A stretch of DNA of 64,000 nt from an uncultured Bacteriovoracaceae bacterium (GTDB lineage Bacteria > Bdellovibrionota > Bacteriovoracia > Bacteriovoracales > Bacteriovoracaceae). The notes beneath the pieces were generated by a model. That model made no database searches, was not told the DNA's origin, and worked only from the letters and a program-made list of their open reading frames with translations. Positions 1 through 8,863 of the stretch are shown here, piece after piece. Numbering within the stretch: position 1 is the first letter of the stretch; the number at the start of each line of letters is the position of its first letter. The translations under genes were made by a program, and so were the position numbers. Where the stretch lies: positions 3,733 through 67,732 of the forward strand of contig CAKZUQ010000010.1 in the NCBI GenBank assembly GCA_937923325.1, written 5' to 3'.

Positions 1-172
1 TTGAAGATACTAGGAATATACGTTCACCTAGATACTTTTTGCTAATCTCCTTTTGAAGCGACGATCTATTTGAATGGACTACTAAATCAATACCAACATA
101 GGCCCTAAGATTTAGCTCATAAAGGGAGTCTAAGAAATTGTTATTGCTAATTAAATGAACGTGAGTTTTCAT
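1..172 (-). CDS. Partial hypothetical protein (5' part only)
   Basis: An ATG at 170-172 (minus strand), preceded by AGGT about 6 bases upstream, opens a frame that stays open for 57 codons and runs off the left edge, so only the N-terminus is visible. It begins MKTHVHLISNNNFLDSLYEL and shows no signal peptide or motif I recognise. The stretch is polar and looks cytoplasmic. The gene lies just downstream of another small minus-strand gene and may share its transcript. Function unknown. Confidence 0.55.
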   Translation of the reverse strand, partial: MKTHVHLISNNNFLDSLYELNLRAYVGIDLVVHSNRSSLQKEISKKYLGERIFLVSS

Positions 173-205
173 AAATACCTTTTAAAAACTTACGCTGATT
201 ATAGC

Positions 206-457
206 TTACTTATGAAGAAAAATCTTTAGTTTTCTATAAGACATATCAAATGCGTCCTTTGAAGAAGACTCAGAAAATACCTGACCAACGTGCTTATAGA
301 TCTTGCCACTTTCAGAAAGAATAATATCAATCTCACTATCGAATTTACTTTGATTCTTATAAATTATTACTCTCCCCACCAAATATGGAGATAATTCGCC
401 TAATTCTATTAAATATTCTGCTGGAAACTCTATTTTATTCACCAGGTCAATGTACAA
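206..457 (-). CDS. Small hypothetical protein, TTG start
   Basis: This is an 83-residue protein of unknown function. The start is TTG at 455-457; AAAGG lies about 10 bases upstream, and no ATG is available in frame before the upstream stop. A GTG five codons downstream is an alternative. The protein is soluble, with no signal peptide, mixed charge and a Lys-rich end. It is divergent from the sdh operon and separated from it by about 100 bases that must hold both promoters. Small size and a non-ATG start keep confidence moderate. Confidence 0.5.
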   Translation of the reverse strand: MYIDLVNKIEFPAEYLIELGELSPYLVGRVIIYKNQSKFDSEIDIILSESGKIYKHVGQVFSESSSKDAFDMSYRKLKIFLHK

Positions 458-559
458 ATTCTTATGACCTTTATCAATGACAAATTAATAATAAATGCTA
501 ACATAATATTAGATATTTAGAGATGTTAATATTATTTAAACAAAAGGGAGTTTTGTATT

Positions 560-1225
560 ATGAGCTTATCCCAAGACTATTTGAAGTCATCAATTGGAAA
601 GAAGCAAATCATGGCCGTAACAGGTGCTGGTTTAATTGGTTTTGCACTAACGCATTTATTAGGAAATTTACTAATCTTTTTAGGACCAGACAAGTTTAAT
701 TTGTATGCCTACACACTTACTAGTAATCCACTAATCTATCTTGCTGAAGCAGTTTTATTGTCTATGTTTTTAGGACATATTATTATTGCATTGGTAATTA
801 ACATTCAAAATAGAAATGCGCGATCTCAAAGCTACTATAAGAAAAAGCGAACAGGTAGAGGTGAAACATTCGCATCAAAAACAATGCCTTATACAGGAAT
901 TATTTTATTAATATTTCTTGTACTCCACCTTATTAACTTCAAGTATGGATCTAACTATCCAACTACTGTTGATGGAGTTGAAATGAGAGATTTATACAGG
1001 ACAGTTATCGAGTATTTTATGAGCCCTATTTATACTGCATGGTATGTATTTGCGATGATTTCTTTCGGTATTCATACGTCCCATGGATTTTGGTCAATGA
1101 CACAATCATGGGGATTTGATCATCCAAAGTACACTCCTCTACTTAAGTGTACTAGTTGCGCTTATGGAGTAATTGTCGCTCTTGGTTTTTCATCATTAGC
1201 AATATTCTGTCACTTACAAAACTAA
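560..1225 (+). CDS. sdhC: Succinate dehydrogenase/fumarate reductase cytochrome b558 subunit
   Basis: This is the membrane anchor and haem-binding subunit of respiratory complex II, passing electrons between the SdhAB head and the quinone pool. The 221-residue protein has five hydrophobic segments (about residues 17-40, 57-80, 110-127, 155-178, 195-217). It has well-placed histidines for haem b (H32, H73, H123, H172, H175). This matches the single-anchor b558 family (Bacillus, Bacteroidetes and epsilon/delta-proteobacterial type), which uses no separate SdhD. The start follows a strong AAAGGGAG site. It is first in sdhCAB, with 12 bases to sdhA, so the complex is co-expressed. The direction of catalysis cannot be decided from sequence. 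Confidence 0.92.
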   Translation: MSLSQDYLKSSIGKKQIMAVTGAGLIGFALTHLLGNLLIFLGPDKFNLYAYTLTSNPLIYLAEAVLLSMFLGHIIIALVINIQNRNARSQSYYKKKRTGRGETFASKTMPYTGIILLIFLVLHLINFKYGSNYPTTVDGVEMRDLYRTVIEYFMSPIYTAWYVFAMISFGIHTSHGFWSMTQSWGFDHPKYTPLLKCTSCAYGVIVALGFSSLAIFCHLQN

Positions 1226-1237
1226 AAGGATTTTAAT

Positions 1238-3157
1238 ATGAGTTTTAAATTAGATGCCAAAATCCCTGATGGCCCAATTGAAAATAAATGGGAAGAACAT
1301 AAATTTAAATGTAAACTAGTAAACCCAGCAAATAAAAGAAAATATTCAGTAATTGTTGTTGGTACTGGTTTAGCTGGTGGATCCGCATCAGCATCTCTAG
1401 CAGAACTTGGGTACGAAGTTAAAGCTTTCTGTGTACAAGACAGTCCAAGAAGAGCTCACTCTATTGCTGCCCAAGGTGGTATCAATGCTGCAAAAAATTA
1501 TCAAAATGATGGTGATTCAGTTTGGAGACTTTTCTACGATACAGTTAAAGGTGGAGACTACAGGGCAAGAGAAGCAAACGTTTATAGACTAGCTCAAGTT
1601 TCTAATAACATTATTGATCAATGTGCTGCTCAAGGTGTGCCATTTGCAAGAGAGTACGGTGGATACTTAGCAAATAGATCATTCGGTGGAGCACAGGTTT
1701 CTAGAACATTCTACGCTAGAGGGCAAACTGGACAACAGTTACTTTTAGGTGCTTACCAATCAATGATGAAAGAGGTTGGAAAAGGAAACGTTAAGCTTTA
1801 CACAAGAAGAGAAGTTCACGATGTTGTCTTAGTTGACGGAAAAGCTAGAGGGATTGTTGTTAGAAACTTAACAACAGGAGAACTAGAAAAATACGTAGCT
1901 GATGCTGTTATCTTAGCAAGTGGTGGATATGGAAATACTTATTATCTTTCTACTAATGCAATGGCATCTAACTGCGGGGCAGCTTGGAAAGCATATAAAA
2001 AAGGTGCTGGATTTGCGAACCCATGTTTCACTCAAATTCACCCTACTTGTATTCCTGTTCACGGAGAATCACAGTCTAAACTTACTCTCATGAGTGAGTC
2101 GCTAAGAAATGATGGACGTGTTTGGGTACCTAAAAAAGAAGGTGATAACAGACATCCCAATGAAATTCCTGAAGGTGAAAGAGATTACTACTTAGAAAGA
2201 ATCTATCCATCTTTTGGTAACCTAGTTCCAAGAGACGTTGCATCAAGAAATGCTAAACTTCAAGTTGATGCAGGAAAAGGTGTTGGAGAAACTGGAGTTG
2301 CAGTTTACCTAGACTTTAAAGACGCAATAGAAAGAGAAGGACAGGATGTAATTGCTGCTAGATACGGTAACCTATTTGAAATGTATCAAAGAATCACTGA
2401 TGAATCCCCATATAAGCAACCAATGAGAATTTATCCTGCTGTTCATTATACGATGGGTGGATTATGGGTTGATTACAACTTGATGAGTACAATTCCAGGA
2501 CTTCATGTTCTTGGAGAAGCAAACTTCTCTGATCATGGAGCAAACAGATTAGGAGCATCTGCTCTTATGCAAGGTCTTGCTGATGGTTACTTTGTTATCC
2601 CATATACAATTGGAGACTATCTAGGAAATACTACACTAGATAAAGTTGATACTGATCATATTGAATTTACAAAAGCTGAAAAAGCTATCAACGATAGACT
2701 AAATAAGCTCTTAAACATTAATGGTAAGAAAACTGCTGATGACTTTCACAAAGCACTTGGGAAAATCATGTGGGGACATGTTGGAATGAGTAGAAATGAA
2801 GAGGGGCTTAAAAAAGCAATCTCTGAAATCCAAGAATTGAAAAAGGAATTCTGGACAAATGTTTCTGTTCCAGGTGATGCAGATGGAGTTAACACAGAAC
2901 TTGATAAGGCTTCAAGAGTAGCTGATTTTTTAGAAATGGGTGAACTTATGGCCAGAGACGCCTTAATGAGACCAGAGTCATGTGGTGGTCACTTTAGAGA
3001 GGAATCACAAACTCCAGAAAACGAAGCACTAAGAAAAGATGATGAATATGCTCATAGTGCTGTTTGGGAATTTAAGGGTGATGATCAAGAACCTGTTAGA
3101 CACAAAGAAGAACTTACATTTGAGAATGTTCCTCTAACACAAAGATCTTATAAATAA
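1238..3157 (+). CDS. sdhA: Succinate dehydrogenase/fumarate reductase flavoprotein subunit
   Basis: This is the catalytic subunit of complex II, interconverting succinate and fumarate on covalently bound FAD. An N-terminal dinucleotide-binding motif, [18 protein letters not shown], begins near residue 41. [13 protein letters not shown] follows, with H74 as the expected FAD-linked histidine. HPTCIPVHG and the C-terminal [14 protein letters not shown] substrate/FAD motifs are intact. At 639 residues it is the long form found with single-subunit b558 anchors (B. subtilis/Bacteroidetes group), consistent with the preceding sdhC. It sits in the middle of sdhCAB, 11 bases before sdhB. Family assignment is secure; whether the in vivo direction is oxidation or reduction is not. 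Confidence 0.96.
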   Translation: MSFKLDAKIPDGPIENKWEEHKFKCKLVNPANKRKYSVIVVGTGLAGGSASASLAELGYEVKAFCVQDSPRRAHSIAAQGGINAAKNYQNDGDSVWRLFYDTVKGGDYRAREANVYRLAQVSNNIIDQCAAQGVPFAREYGGYLANRSFGGAQVSRTFYARGQTGQQLLLGAYQSMMKEVGKGNVKLYTRREVHDVVLVDGKARGIVVRNLTTGELEKYVADAVILASGGYGNTYYLSTNAMASNCGAAWKAYKKGAGFANPCFTQIHPTCIPVHGESQSKLTLMSESLRNDGRVWVPKKEGDNRHPNEIPEGERDYYLERIYPSFGNLVPRDVASRNAKLQVDAGKGVGETGVAVYLDFKDAIEREGQDVIAARYGNLFEMYQRITDESPYKQPMRIYPAVHYTMGGLWVDYNLMSTIPGLHVLGEANFSDHGANRLGASALMQGLADGYFVIPYTIGDYLGNTTLDKVDTDHIEFTKAEKAINDRLNKLLNINGKKTADDFHKALGKIMWGHVGMSRNEEGLKKAISEIQELKKEFWTNVSVPGDADGVNTELDKASRVADFLEMGELMARDALMRPESCGGHFREESQTPENEALRKDDEYAHSAVWEFKGDDQEPVRHKEELTFENVPLTQRSYK

Positions 3158-3168
3158 AGGATATACCT

Positions 3169-3939
3169 ATGAGTAGTGAAAAAAATATTTCGGTTAATTT
3201 AAAAATCTGGAGACAGAAAAACAATAAAGCAAATGGACACTTTGAAGATTATTCTTTAAATGGTGTTTCAACAGGTATGTCATTCCTAGAAATGATAGAT
3301 ATGCTAAATGAAAAACTTGTAAGAGAGGGAAAAGACTCTGTAGCTTTTGACCATGACTGTAGAGAAGGTATCTGTGGTATGTGTTCAATGATGATAAATG
3401 GAGAAGCGCACGGACCTCAAAAAGAAACAACGACATGTCAGTTACATATGAGATCATTTGAAGATGGTGCAAATATTGTAATTGAGCCATTTAGAGCAAC
3501 AGCATTTCCAGTTGTAAAAGATTTAATGGTAGATAGGTCATCTTTTGATAGAGTAATTGCTGCAGGTGGATTTATCTCTGTAGCGACGGGAAATGCACAA
3601 GATGCAAATGCAACTCCAATCAATAAAGAAAATGCAGATCTAGCAATGGATGCAGCTGCATGTATTGGGTGTGGAGCATGTGTTGCAAGTTGTCCAAATG
3701 CTAGTGCCATGTTATTTACGTCGGCAAAAATTTCTCAACTTAAACTTTTACCTCAGGGTGAATTAGAAGCTCCAAAAAGAGCAGCTGGTATGGTTGCTCA
3801 AATGGATAAGGAAGGTTTTGGGAACTGCTCAAATCATGCCGAATGTGAGGCCAGTTGTCCTAAGGGAATCAATCTTTCAAATATTGCAAGAATGAATAGA
3901 GAGTACTTTAAGTCAAAAACATTTTCTAAAAAATTCTAA
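3169..3939 (+). CDS. sdhB: Succinate dehydrogenase/fumarate reductase iron-sulfur subunit
   Basis: This subunit carries electrons between the flavoprotein and the cytochrome. The 256-residue protein shows the three expected clusters. The [2Fe-2S] site uses C64, C69, C72 and C90 (core CREGICGMC). The [4Fe-4S] site is [11 protein letters not shown] with C165, C168, C171 and C175. The third cluster uses C220, C226 and C230 ([11 protein letters not shown]), with the outlying ligands near C175. It is the last gene of sdhCAB and is followed 24 bases later by a strong intrinsic terminator, so the operon ends here. Confidence 0.95.
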   Translation: MSSEKNISVNLKIWRQKNNKANGHFEDYSLNGVSTGMSFLEMIDMLNEKLVREGKDSVAFDHDCREGICGMCSMMINGEAHGPQKETTTCQLHMRSFEDGANIVIEPFRATAFPVVKDLMVDRSSFDRVIAAGGFISVATGNAQDANATPINKENADLAMDAAACIGCGACVASCPNASAMLFTSAKISQLKLLPQGELEAPKRAAGMVAQMDKEGFGNCSNHAECEASCPKGINLSNIARMNREYFKSKTFSKKF

Positions 3940-3962
3940 TTTTTAATTAGTATAAAAATAGA

Positions 3963-3997
3963 AAGGCCTGCTAAATTGATCTGCAGGCCTTTTTTTA
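3963..3997. terminator. Bidirectional intrinsic terminator between sdhB and a peptidase gene
   Basis: A perfect 9-bp stem (AAGGCCTGC at 3963-3971 with GCAGGCCTT at 3983-3991) and an 11-base loop are followed by a T run at 3990-3996. It closes sdhCAB. Because the converging minus-strand peptidase gene ends inside its right flank (stop at 3995-3997), it probably serves that gene too. Confidence 0.9.
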
Positions 3998-5056
3998 TTT
4001 TCTTAATTTAGAAATTAGCTCTTTAGCATAATCAGTTTTGAGAACACTTATATCTTCAACATGATTTAAGTATACGCGTAAGGAATGCCTTTTGATAAAG
4101 TCTTCTGATGTTAACTTCCCTCTCCTACCAATTCTTCCCATATAGTGAAGTGCCGATGTTCTTAAAAAATAAATTTCTAAATCTTTATAACTTCTTCCAA
4201 TATGTTTTTTTCTTCTTAAAAAGTAGTCATATGTCGATTTAAAATAACGAGGTCGTGAAATAAATTTATCTACCAGGATGTCCTCATACTTGTGAAAATC
4301 GACTATGTCCGATGCATCTTTATTACAATCTGTTTCATCTATAAATTCCTGTCCTAGAAAAATGTGTTTTTTTATAAAGTTATATTTCTCCATAGAAGTG
4401 GCCATAAGTGCTTTAGGCTTAATTCTGTAAGATGAAACACTTTCAGCAAAATCTTCAGCAGGATTAGTCATAGCATAGTCTGAAACATAGGCACTTCTTT
4501 TTCTAGGTCGTCCTCTGTAGATTCCTCCGTTTGGTTTAGAAGACTCTCTTCTCCAGCCTCCATCAATATTTTCCCAAAGCTGAGAATCATCTATTTCTCC
4601 CAACATTCCACCTAAAGAATGTGCTAATTCATGGAAAATTATCCCAATTCTCATAGAACTATGAAACTTATTCCATCTATCAGGGTTAATTTGAATAAGC
4701 TTTCCTTTATTTCTTGCGACTGCTCTATGTTGATTTAAAACAGAATACTGCATTTTATATTCAGAGTTTCTTTTACCTATTTTTATCCAAGAAGGATAAA
4801 ACTTTGTTGCCAAATAAATATCTCTAAAATGCCTTCTACCAATCCTTCTGTCATTTAAAAGACCCGTTAGATCGTGCCCCTCCTTCAAAAGTAATTGATA
4901 ATACCCATTCATACTAAGGTCTAAATTAATTTTAGGTTTACAAGAGGACATTGTGATATCCATTGGTAAAACGGCATGAGAGTCTTTATCTCGAACTTGA
5001 CCAATAGCTACACCTAATAAAAGATGGGATAAGAGAAAATAATTAAATAATTTCAT
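3995..5056 (-). CDS. Secreted HExxH zinc peptidase-like protein, copy A
   Basis: This is a 353-residue protein with a short hydrophobic N-terminus resembling a signal peptide (FNYFLLSHLLLGVAIG), so it is probably exported. It carries FHELAHS, a zinc-binding HExxH motif, then WENIDGGW and AEDFAES. A glutamate in the last motif is a plausible third metal ligand, as in gluzincins. It is a clear paralogue of the gene just upstream: HELAH, DGGW, EDFAES, SYRI/AYRI, FLGQEF and the E.DC motif recur in the same order. Its start overlaps the upstream stop by one base (TAATG), so the two are translationally coupled. Substrate unknown; the zinc-peptidase role is inferred from motifs only. Confidence 0.7.
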   Translation of the reverse strand: MKLFNYFLLSHLLLGVAIGQVRDKDSHAVLPMDITMSSCKPKINLDLSMNGYYQLLLKEGHDLTGLLNDRRIGRRHFRDIYLATKFYPSWIKIGKRNSEYKMQYSVLNQHRAVARNKGKLIQINPDRWNKFHSSMRIGIIFHELAHSLGGMLGEIDDSQLWENIDGGWRRESSKPNGGIYRGRPRKRSAYVSDYAMTNPAEDFAESVSSYRIKPKALMATSMEKYNFIKKHIFLGQEFIDETDCNKDASDIVDFHKYEDILVDKFISRPRYFKSTYDYFLRRKKHIGRSYKDLEIYFLRTSALHYMGRIGRRGKLTSEDFIKRHSLRVYLNHVEDISVLKTDYAKELISKLRK

Positions 5057-6102
5057 TAAATTTTCCTTGTAATATTTGGATTACGTTTTAATTTTTCAAT
5101 ATAAACTTTACTTTTAGAGGACATAATATTCTTAAAGCTCTTTGTATTTAAATAGAATGCTCTATATGTATTCTTTAAGATATATTCTTCCTTAGTTGAA
5201 TTGAACTTATCTCCAACTCTTAGAATATAAAGTTTGATCGCACGTCGATAGAAAAGCCTTTCAATTGCTTTTGGATGTAACTTAAACCTTCTTCGCTTTA
5301 ATAAACCTTCATAAGTAATTTTATAAAGTTTATCTTTATTCAATTCAGACTTAAGAGTTTTTTCAATCTCAGAAAAATCAATAGAGTCATTTATATTAAA
5401 ATCACAATCACTCTCAGTAAGAAATTCTTGCCCTAAAAAAACTGTATCCTTTATAAAGGTATATTTTTTTAATGATATTTTCTTTAAATAAGTTGGATCT
5501 ATTCTATAAGCAGCAACACTTTCAGCAAAGTCTTCAAAGTAATGGCTTGAAGAGTATTCTGATGTATGAGTTTTAAAGTCTACAGGCTCAAGTCTATTTC
5601 TTTCATTTTTGTACCATCCACCATCTACATTTCTCCAAATAAGAGAAGTATCTAACTTAGCAATAGCATCAGATAAAGCATGTGCTAGTTCATGAAATAT
5701 TATCGCAACTCGCCTATCTGAAGAATACTTAAACCATTCCTTAGGATTTATTGTTATGATAGAGTTACCGAACATAGCAACTCCATCTAGTTTAGGGTTA
5801 GATTTGTAAATAATCTGGCTTTTAAGTCTAATGTTTGAAACTCTTAACCACTTGGGCATAAGCATTACAGCATCATAGATTTCTCTAATATGGTAAGATT
5901 TAAAGTTAGGGTCTCTTAACAATTTAGTTACGTTATGACCTTTGGCCCTTAAAAAGGACTTAATGTTAGCAAACTCTACTTTATCAGAAGAAACTCTACA
6001 CACAGCTTTATAGAGGTCATTTTCTTCAATGGAGTTGGCCCTCTGAGCGAATGAACTCAGAGATAATGATAAAATAAAAAAGTATAGAATTAATTTAGTC
6101 AT
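5056..6102 (-). CDS. Secreted HExxH zinc peptidase-like protein, copy B
   Basis: This is a 348-residue paralogue of the following gene. The N-terminus KLILYFFILSLSLSSFAQRA reads as a classical signal peptide with cleavage after SFA. FHELAHA supplies the HExxH zinc motif, followed by WRNVDGGW, FEDFAES and FLGQEFLTESDC in the same order as copy A. The basic C-terminal ~120 residues are predicted helical and less conserved between copies. It is first of the two-gene operon, with about 160 bases of AT-rich divergent promoter space to the SprT-like gene. Tandem duplication with divergence suggests two related but non-identical substrates. Confidence 0.7.
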   Translation of the reverse strand: MTKLILYFFILSLSLSSFAQRANSIEENDLYKAVCRVSSDKVEFANIKSFLRAKGHNVTKLLRDPNFKSYHIREIYDAVMLMPKWLRVSNIRLKSQIIYKSNPKLDGVAMFGNSIITINPKEWFKYSSDRRVAIIFHELAHALSDAIAKLDTSLIWRNVDGGWYKNERNRLEPVDFKTHTSEYSSSHYFEDFAESVAAYRIDPTYLKKISLKKYTFIKDTVFLGQEFLTESDCDFNINDSIDFSEIEKTLKSELNKDKLYKITYEGLLKRRRFKLHPKAIERLFYRRAIKLYILRVGDKFNSTKEEYILKNTYRAFYLNTKSFKNIMSSKSKVYIEKLKRNPNITRKI

Positions 6103-6265
6103 TTTTATCCTTTACACTGGTATACTATTGAAATTACGTATTGATTCATAACACTTACACTAATTTACTTATATTATGCATACAATAACGCATCACATGA
6201 TATTTACTAGTATATTTGTAAAAATGACATTGTTTAAGTCCTAAATATATTGATATACCTATGCT

Positions 6266-7357
6266 ATGGAAGTTTACAACAAAACAATTTTTAGCTTTAT
6301 TTCAAAGCTCACTCACTTTGCTAAGGAAATACTTAGTACTGAGTGTAATTTGATTGTTAAGAGAAATAGGTTCCAGTTAAATAACTACCTCTACCCACTT
6401 AAGATAATAATTTTTACTGGGCAAAATAAAATTGGATACTTTGAGCAATCAACTTATCAAATAGGTCTCAATGAAAATCTTCTCTATGAAACAAGAGATC
6501 ACATTCTAAAAGATATATTAAGGCATGAGCTGGCCCACTTTCTTACCTTTATTCACTACCCGACGGCCAAAGCTCACGGTGTAGAATTTCAAGAAACATG
6601 TATCAAGTACAGATGGGATAAATCTATCAGTAAATCTTCAATGGATATAAAAACATACAAACAGGACGTCGTTGCAAATCTTGAAAATGAAAGAGTTTTA
6701 TCTAAAGTGAAAAAACTTTTAAACCTAGCTTCGAGTACAAATGAACACGAAGCAGAACTTGCAACTGTAAAGGCCAACAAACTTCTTTTAAAGCACAACC
6801 TTCAATTTGGTGAACTAGAATTAGATGAAGAGAATTTATATGTAAAAAGAGTTATGAAGACTAAAAAAAGAAACTCTAAGATATCTGCAATTTACGATAT
6901 CCTCAAAACCTTTTATGTTAATCCCGTTTTAAGATATGCCAAAGATGGTGTCTATTTAGAAGTATGCGGGACAATGTTAAATATAGAACTAAGTGATTAT
7001 GTTACAGACTTTTTAGATCAAAAACTAGATGAACTCTGGTTAAAGACAAAGACAGAAAAGAAACTGAAAGGTCTAAGAGCGAAAAACTCTTTCTTTACAG
7101 GTTTAGCAAAAGGATATGAATCTAAAATCTACAACTCTCAAAGTGAATTTACTGAGAAAGAGAAAAAATCACTTACAATTTACAGAAACAAAATGGACAC
7201 TAAAGTAAGAAAGATTTATAAGAGTCTATCATCATCTAGTTGCAACTCTTCAATTGATCAAAATGCATTTAACTCTGGTAAAAAAGTTGGTATATCTTTA
7301 TCAATAAATAAAGGACTTAAGTCTAAGACTTCTAAGCTATTGGGATATTTTTCATGA
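6266..7357 (+). CDS. SprT-like metallopeptidase domain fused to DUF2786
   Basis: This is a 363-residue protein with two recognisable parts. Residues ~1-125 resemble the SprT-like zinc domain: LRHELAHFLTFIHY has HExxH from H87, and AHGVEF follows about 15 residues later, giving a third histidine. Residues ~143-190 match DUF2786 (KVKKLLNLASSTNEHEAELA, then LLLKHNLQF). The remainder is Lys-rich. No signal peptide is present, so it acts in the cytoplasm. SprT-like enzymes are known to process DNA-linked proteins; that role here is inferred. No clear Shine-Dalgarno precedes the start. The stop overlaps the next ATG (ATGA), coupling it to the DUF423 gene. Confidence 0.72.
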   Translation: MEVYNKTIFSFISKLTHFAKEILSTECNLIVKRNRFQLNNYLYPLKIIIFTGQNKIGYFEQSTYQIGLNENLLYETRDHILKDILRHELAHFLTFIHYPTAKAHGVEFQETCIKYRWDKSISKSSMDIKTYKQDVVANLENERVLSKVKKLLNLASSTNEHEAELATVKANKLLLKHNLQFGELELDEENLYVKRVMKTKKRNSKISAIYDILKTFYVNPVLRYAKDGVYLEVCGTMLNIELSDYVTDFLDQKLDELWLKTKTEKKLKGLRAKNSFFTGLAKGYESKIYNSQSEFTEKEKKSLTIYRNKMDTKVRKIYKSLSSSSCNSSIDQNAFNSGKKVGISLSINKGLKSKTSKLLGYFS

Positions 7358-7731
7358 CTATAAAGAGACAATATATTATATCATTTACTTTATTATTTTT
7401 AGCTGTTGCTATTGGGGCCTTCGGAGCTCATGCATTAAAGCACTTACTTACCGAGAAGTATCTTACAACTTTTAAAACAGGTTCTCAGTATCACTTTTAT
7501 CATGCGATTTCTTTATTTCTAATAGCAATGCTTAATGATAAATATTCGAATAGTTTTAAAAGAAGCTACAATTTTATACTTGTTGGACTCTTGATATTTA
7601 GTTTTAATTGCTACCTCTACGCTACTTTACATATAAAGTTTTTTGCTATGATCGTTCCTTTAGGTGGAATCTCTTTATTAATTGGGTGGGCTACATTAAT
7701 TTATCAATTTTCTAAAAAGGAATTAAAATGA
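7354..7731 (+). CDS. DUF423 (YgdD-like) small membrane protein
   Basis: This is a 125-residue integral membrane protein with four hydrophobic segments. The DUF423 signature at the N-terminus reads AVAIGAFGAHALKHLL, and the second conserved region is GSQYHFYHAISLFLIAML. The family is widespread and its function is unknown. Its ATG overlaps the stop of the SprT-like gene (ATGA), and its stop overlaps the next gene's start, so the three are translated as a unit. Confidence 0.88.
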   Translation: MTIKRQYIISFTLLFLAVAIGAFGAHALKHLLTEKYLTTFKTGSQYHFYHAISLFLIAMLNDKYSNSFKRSYNFILVGLLIFSFNCYLYATLHIKFFAMIVPLGGISLLIGWATLIYQFSKKELK

Positions 7732-8069
7732 AAATTTTATTAGTTCTACTCTTAACGGCATGTGCATCTAAATATGAAATTCATCCATCGATTGACAAAA
7801 GAAGCTTTGCTCTCGACAAGGAAAACACTTCAATGGCACCCAGAGCTGTAAAGGGTCAAAGAGAAACAAGTTCATTTTGTGCGGGACAATTTCTATTTAT
7901 GAGTAATGCTAAAAAAGAGACTGATAAGTCGATACCAAAGCTACTATCTAGAACCTGTCCAAAAAAAGTATTTCTTTTAGATGCAAAAGTAACAGAGACA
8001 TGGTGGACAACAATAATTTATTCTAGAAGTTGTGTAAAAATAGAAGCTTATTGTCCAAGAGAATATTAG
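7728..8069 (+). CDS. Small lipoprotein
   Basis: This is a 113-residue protein whose N-terminus MKILLVLLLTACASKYE is a short lipoprotein signal with lipobox LTAC. The mature protein would be lipid-anchored at Cys12. Four further cysteines (in SFCAG, SRTCP, SRSCV and EAYCP) could form two disulfides, consistent with a periplasmic location. AAGGA precedes the ATG, which overlaps the DUF423 stop. It is last in the three-gene set and converges on queE with a 4-base overlap of stops. Function unknown. Confidence 0.72.
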   Translation: MKILLVLLLTACASKYEIHPSIDKRSFALDKENTSMAPRAVKGQRETSSFCAGQFLFMSNAKKETDKSIPKLLSRTCPKKVFLLDAKVTETWWTTIIYSRSCVKIEAYCPREY

Positions 8070-8752
8070 ATATTTTTTTTATCAGGTCCATGTAGCCATT
8101 TATGCTGTTGACCTATAACCCTAAAGAGAGATCCATTAAGTTCATTTATATCTATAATTTCTTTAAATCTAGCTAATGGAAATTCTTCATTCGGTTCATA
8201 GCATGGTGTTATAACCCAGGAATCATTATTTTTATATCTTTTAGCAAGTTCATAATAAGCGTTAAAATCTCTTTGATCAGCAATAACAGCTTTTATTTGA
8301 GACTTATGAGCGTATTTATTAATGAACTTTTCAAAAACTTTTTCGTTAAAGCGAACTTCAGTGGATGGAGTTTTAAAATCAAAGCTAATGAAGTCAACAA
8401 TATCAAATACGCTATCTACGCATCTTGTTCCAGCAGCTTCTATATTTATAAAATAACCCTTTTCTTTAAGAGCTAAAGCTAACTCTAAAACCTTTGGCTC
8501 ATTTTTTGGATGTAATGGGTCTCCGCCAGTGATTGAAACTCTTTTGATTGTTGAGTTCGCCTCAATCTCGATGCGTTGTAATACAGACTCTAAATCTTCA
8601 TTAGGAGCATCAAAACTCCAAGTTTCCAAAGAATCACAATTAACACACCCTACCGCACAACCTTGAAAGCGAACAAACACCTGCGGTGTTCCAATAAAAA
8701 CACCTTCACCTTCAGTTGCTCTATAAATGGAATTGATTGAATAACTTAACAT
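8066..8752 (-). CDS. queE: 7-carboxy-7-deazaguanine synthase
   Basis: This radical SAM enzyme converts 6-carboxy-tetrahydropterin to 7-carboxy-7-deazaguanine, the ring-contraction step toward preQ0 and queuosine. The 228-residue protein has the N-terminal substrate loop YRATEGEGVFIGTPQVFVRF and the cluster motif GCAVGCVNC, with C32, C36 and C39 as CX3CX2C. SITGGDPL is the glycine-rich SAM-binding motif. Length fits the short QueE class. The tRNA-modifying partner Tgt lies 7 kb away; QueC/D/F are not in the window. It is divergent from a lipoprotein gene, and no preQ1 riboswitch was recognised in the ~100-base gap. Confidence 0.92.
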   Translation of the reverse strand: MLSYSINSIYRATEGEGVFIGTPQVFVRFQGCAVGCVNCDSLETWSFDAPNEDLESVLQRIEIEANSTIKRVSITGGDPLHPKNEPKVLELALALKEKGYFINIEAAGTRCVDSVFDIVDFISFDFKTPSTEVRFNEKVFEKFINKYAHKSQIKAVIADQRDFNAYYELAKRYKNNDSWVITPCYEPNEEFPLARFKEIIDINELNGSLFRVIGQQHKWLHGPDKKNI

Positions 8753-8828
8753 AAGTCTGAAAACTTACTCAAAACTGAACATACCGTCTAGTCTTTATGA
8801 GCTTTTTTAGTAGATATTACATAAACAT

Positions 8829-8856
8829 TTGAAATTCCTTTTAAAAAAGCTACAAT
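8829..8856 (+). promoter_or_regulatory. Promoter for the DUF1566-like lipoprotein, probably leaderless
   Basis: TTGAAA at 8829-8834, a 16-base spacer and TACAAT at 8851-8856 each match the sigma-70 consensus at five of six positions. The expected transcription start falls at or next to the ATG at 8864, and no Shine-Dalgarno is visible, so the message would have no leader. Confidence 0.55.
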
Positions 8857-8863
8857 TATGTCT

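Noticed and set aside
1407..1592. 61-codon ORF inside sdhA
   Set aside because: It lies fully within a strongly conserved gene in another frame and has no ribosome site.
3194..3710. Two overlapping minus-strand ORFs opposite sdhB
   Set aside because: They are antisense shadows of the conserved iron-sulfur subunit, with codon patterns explained by the plus strand.
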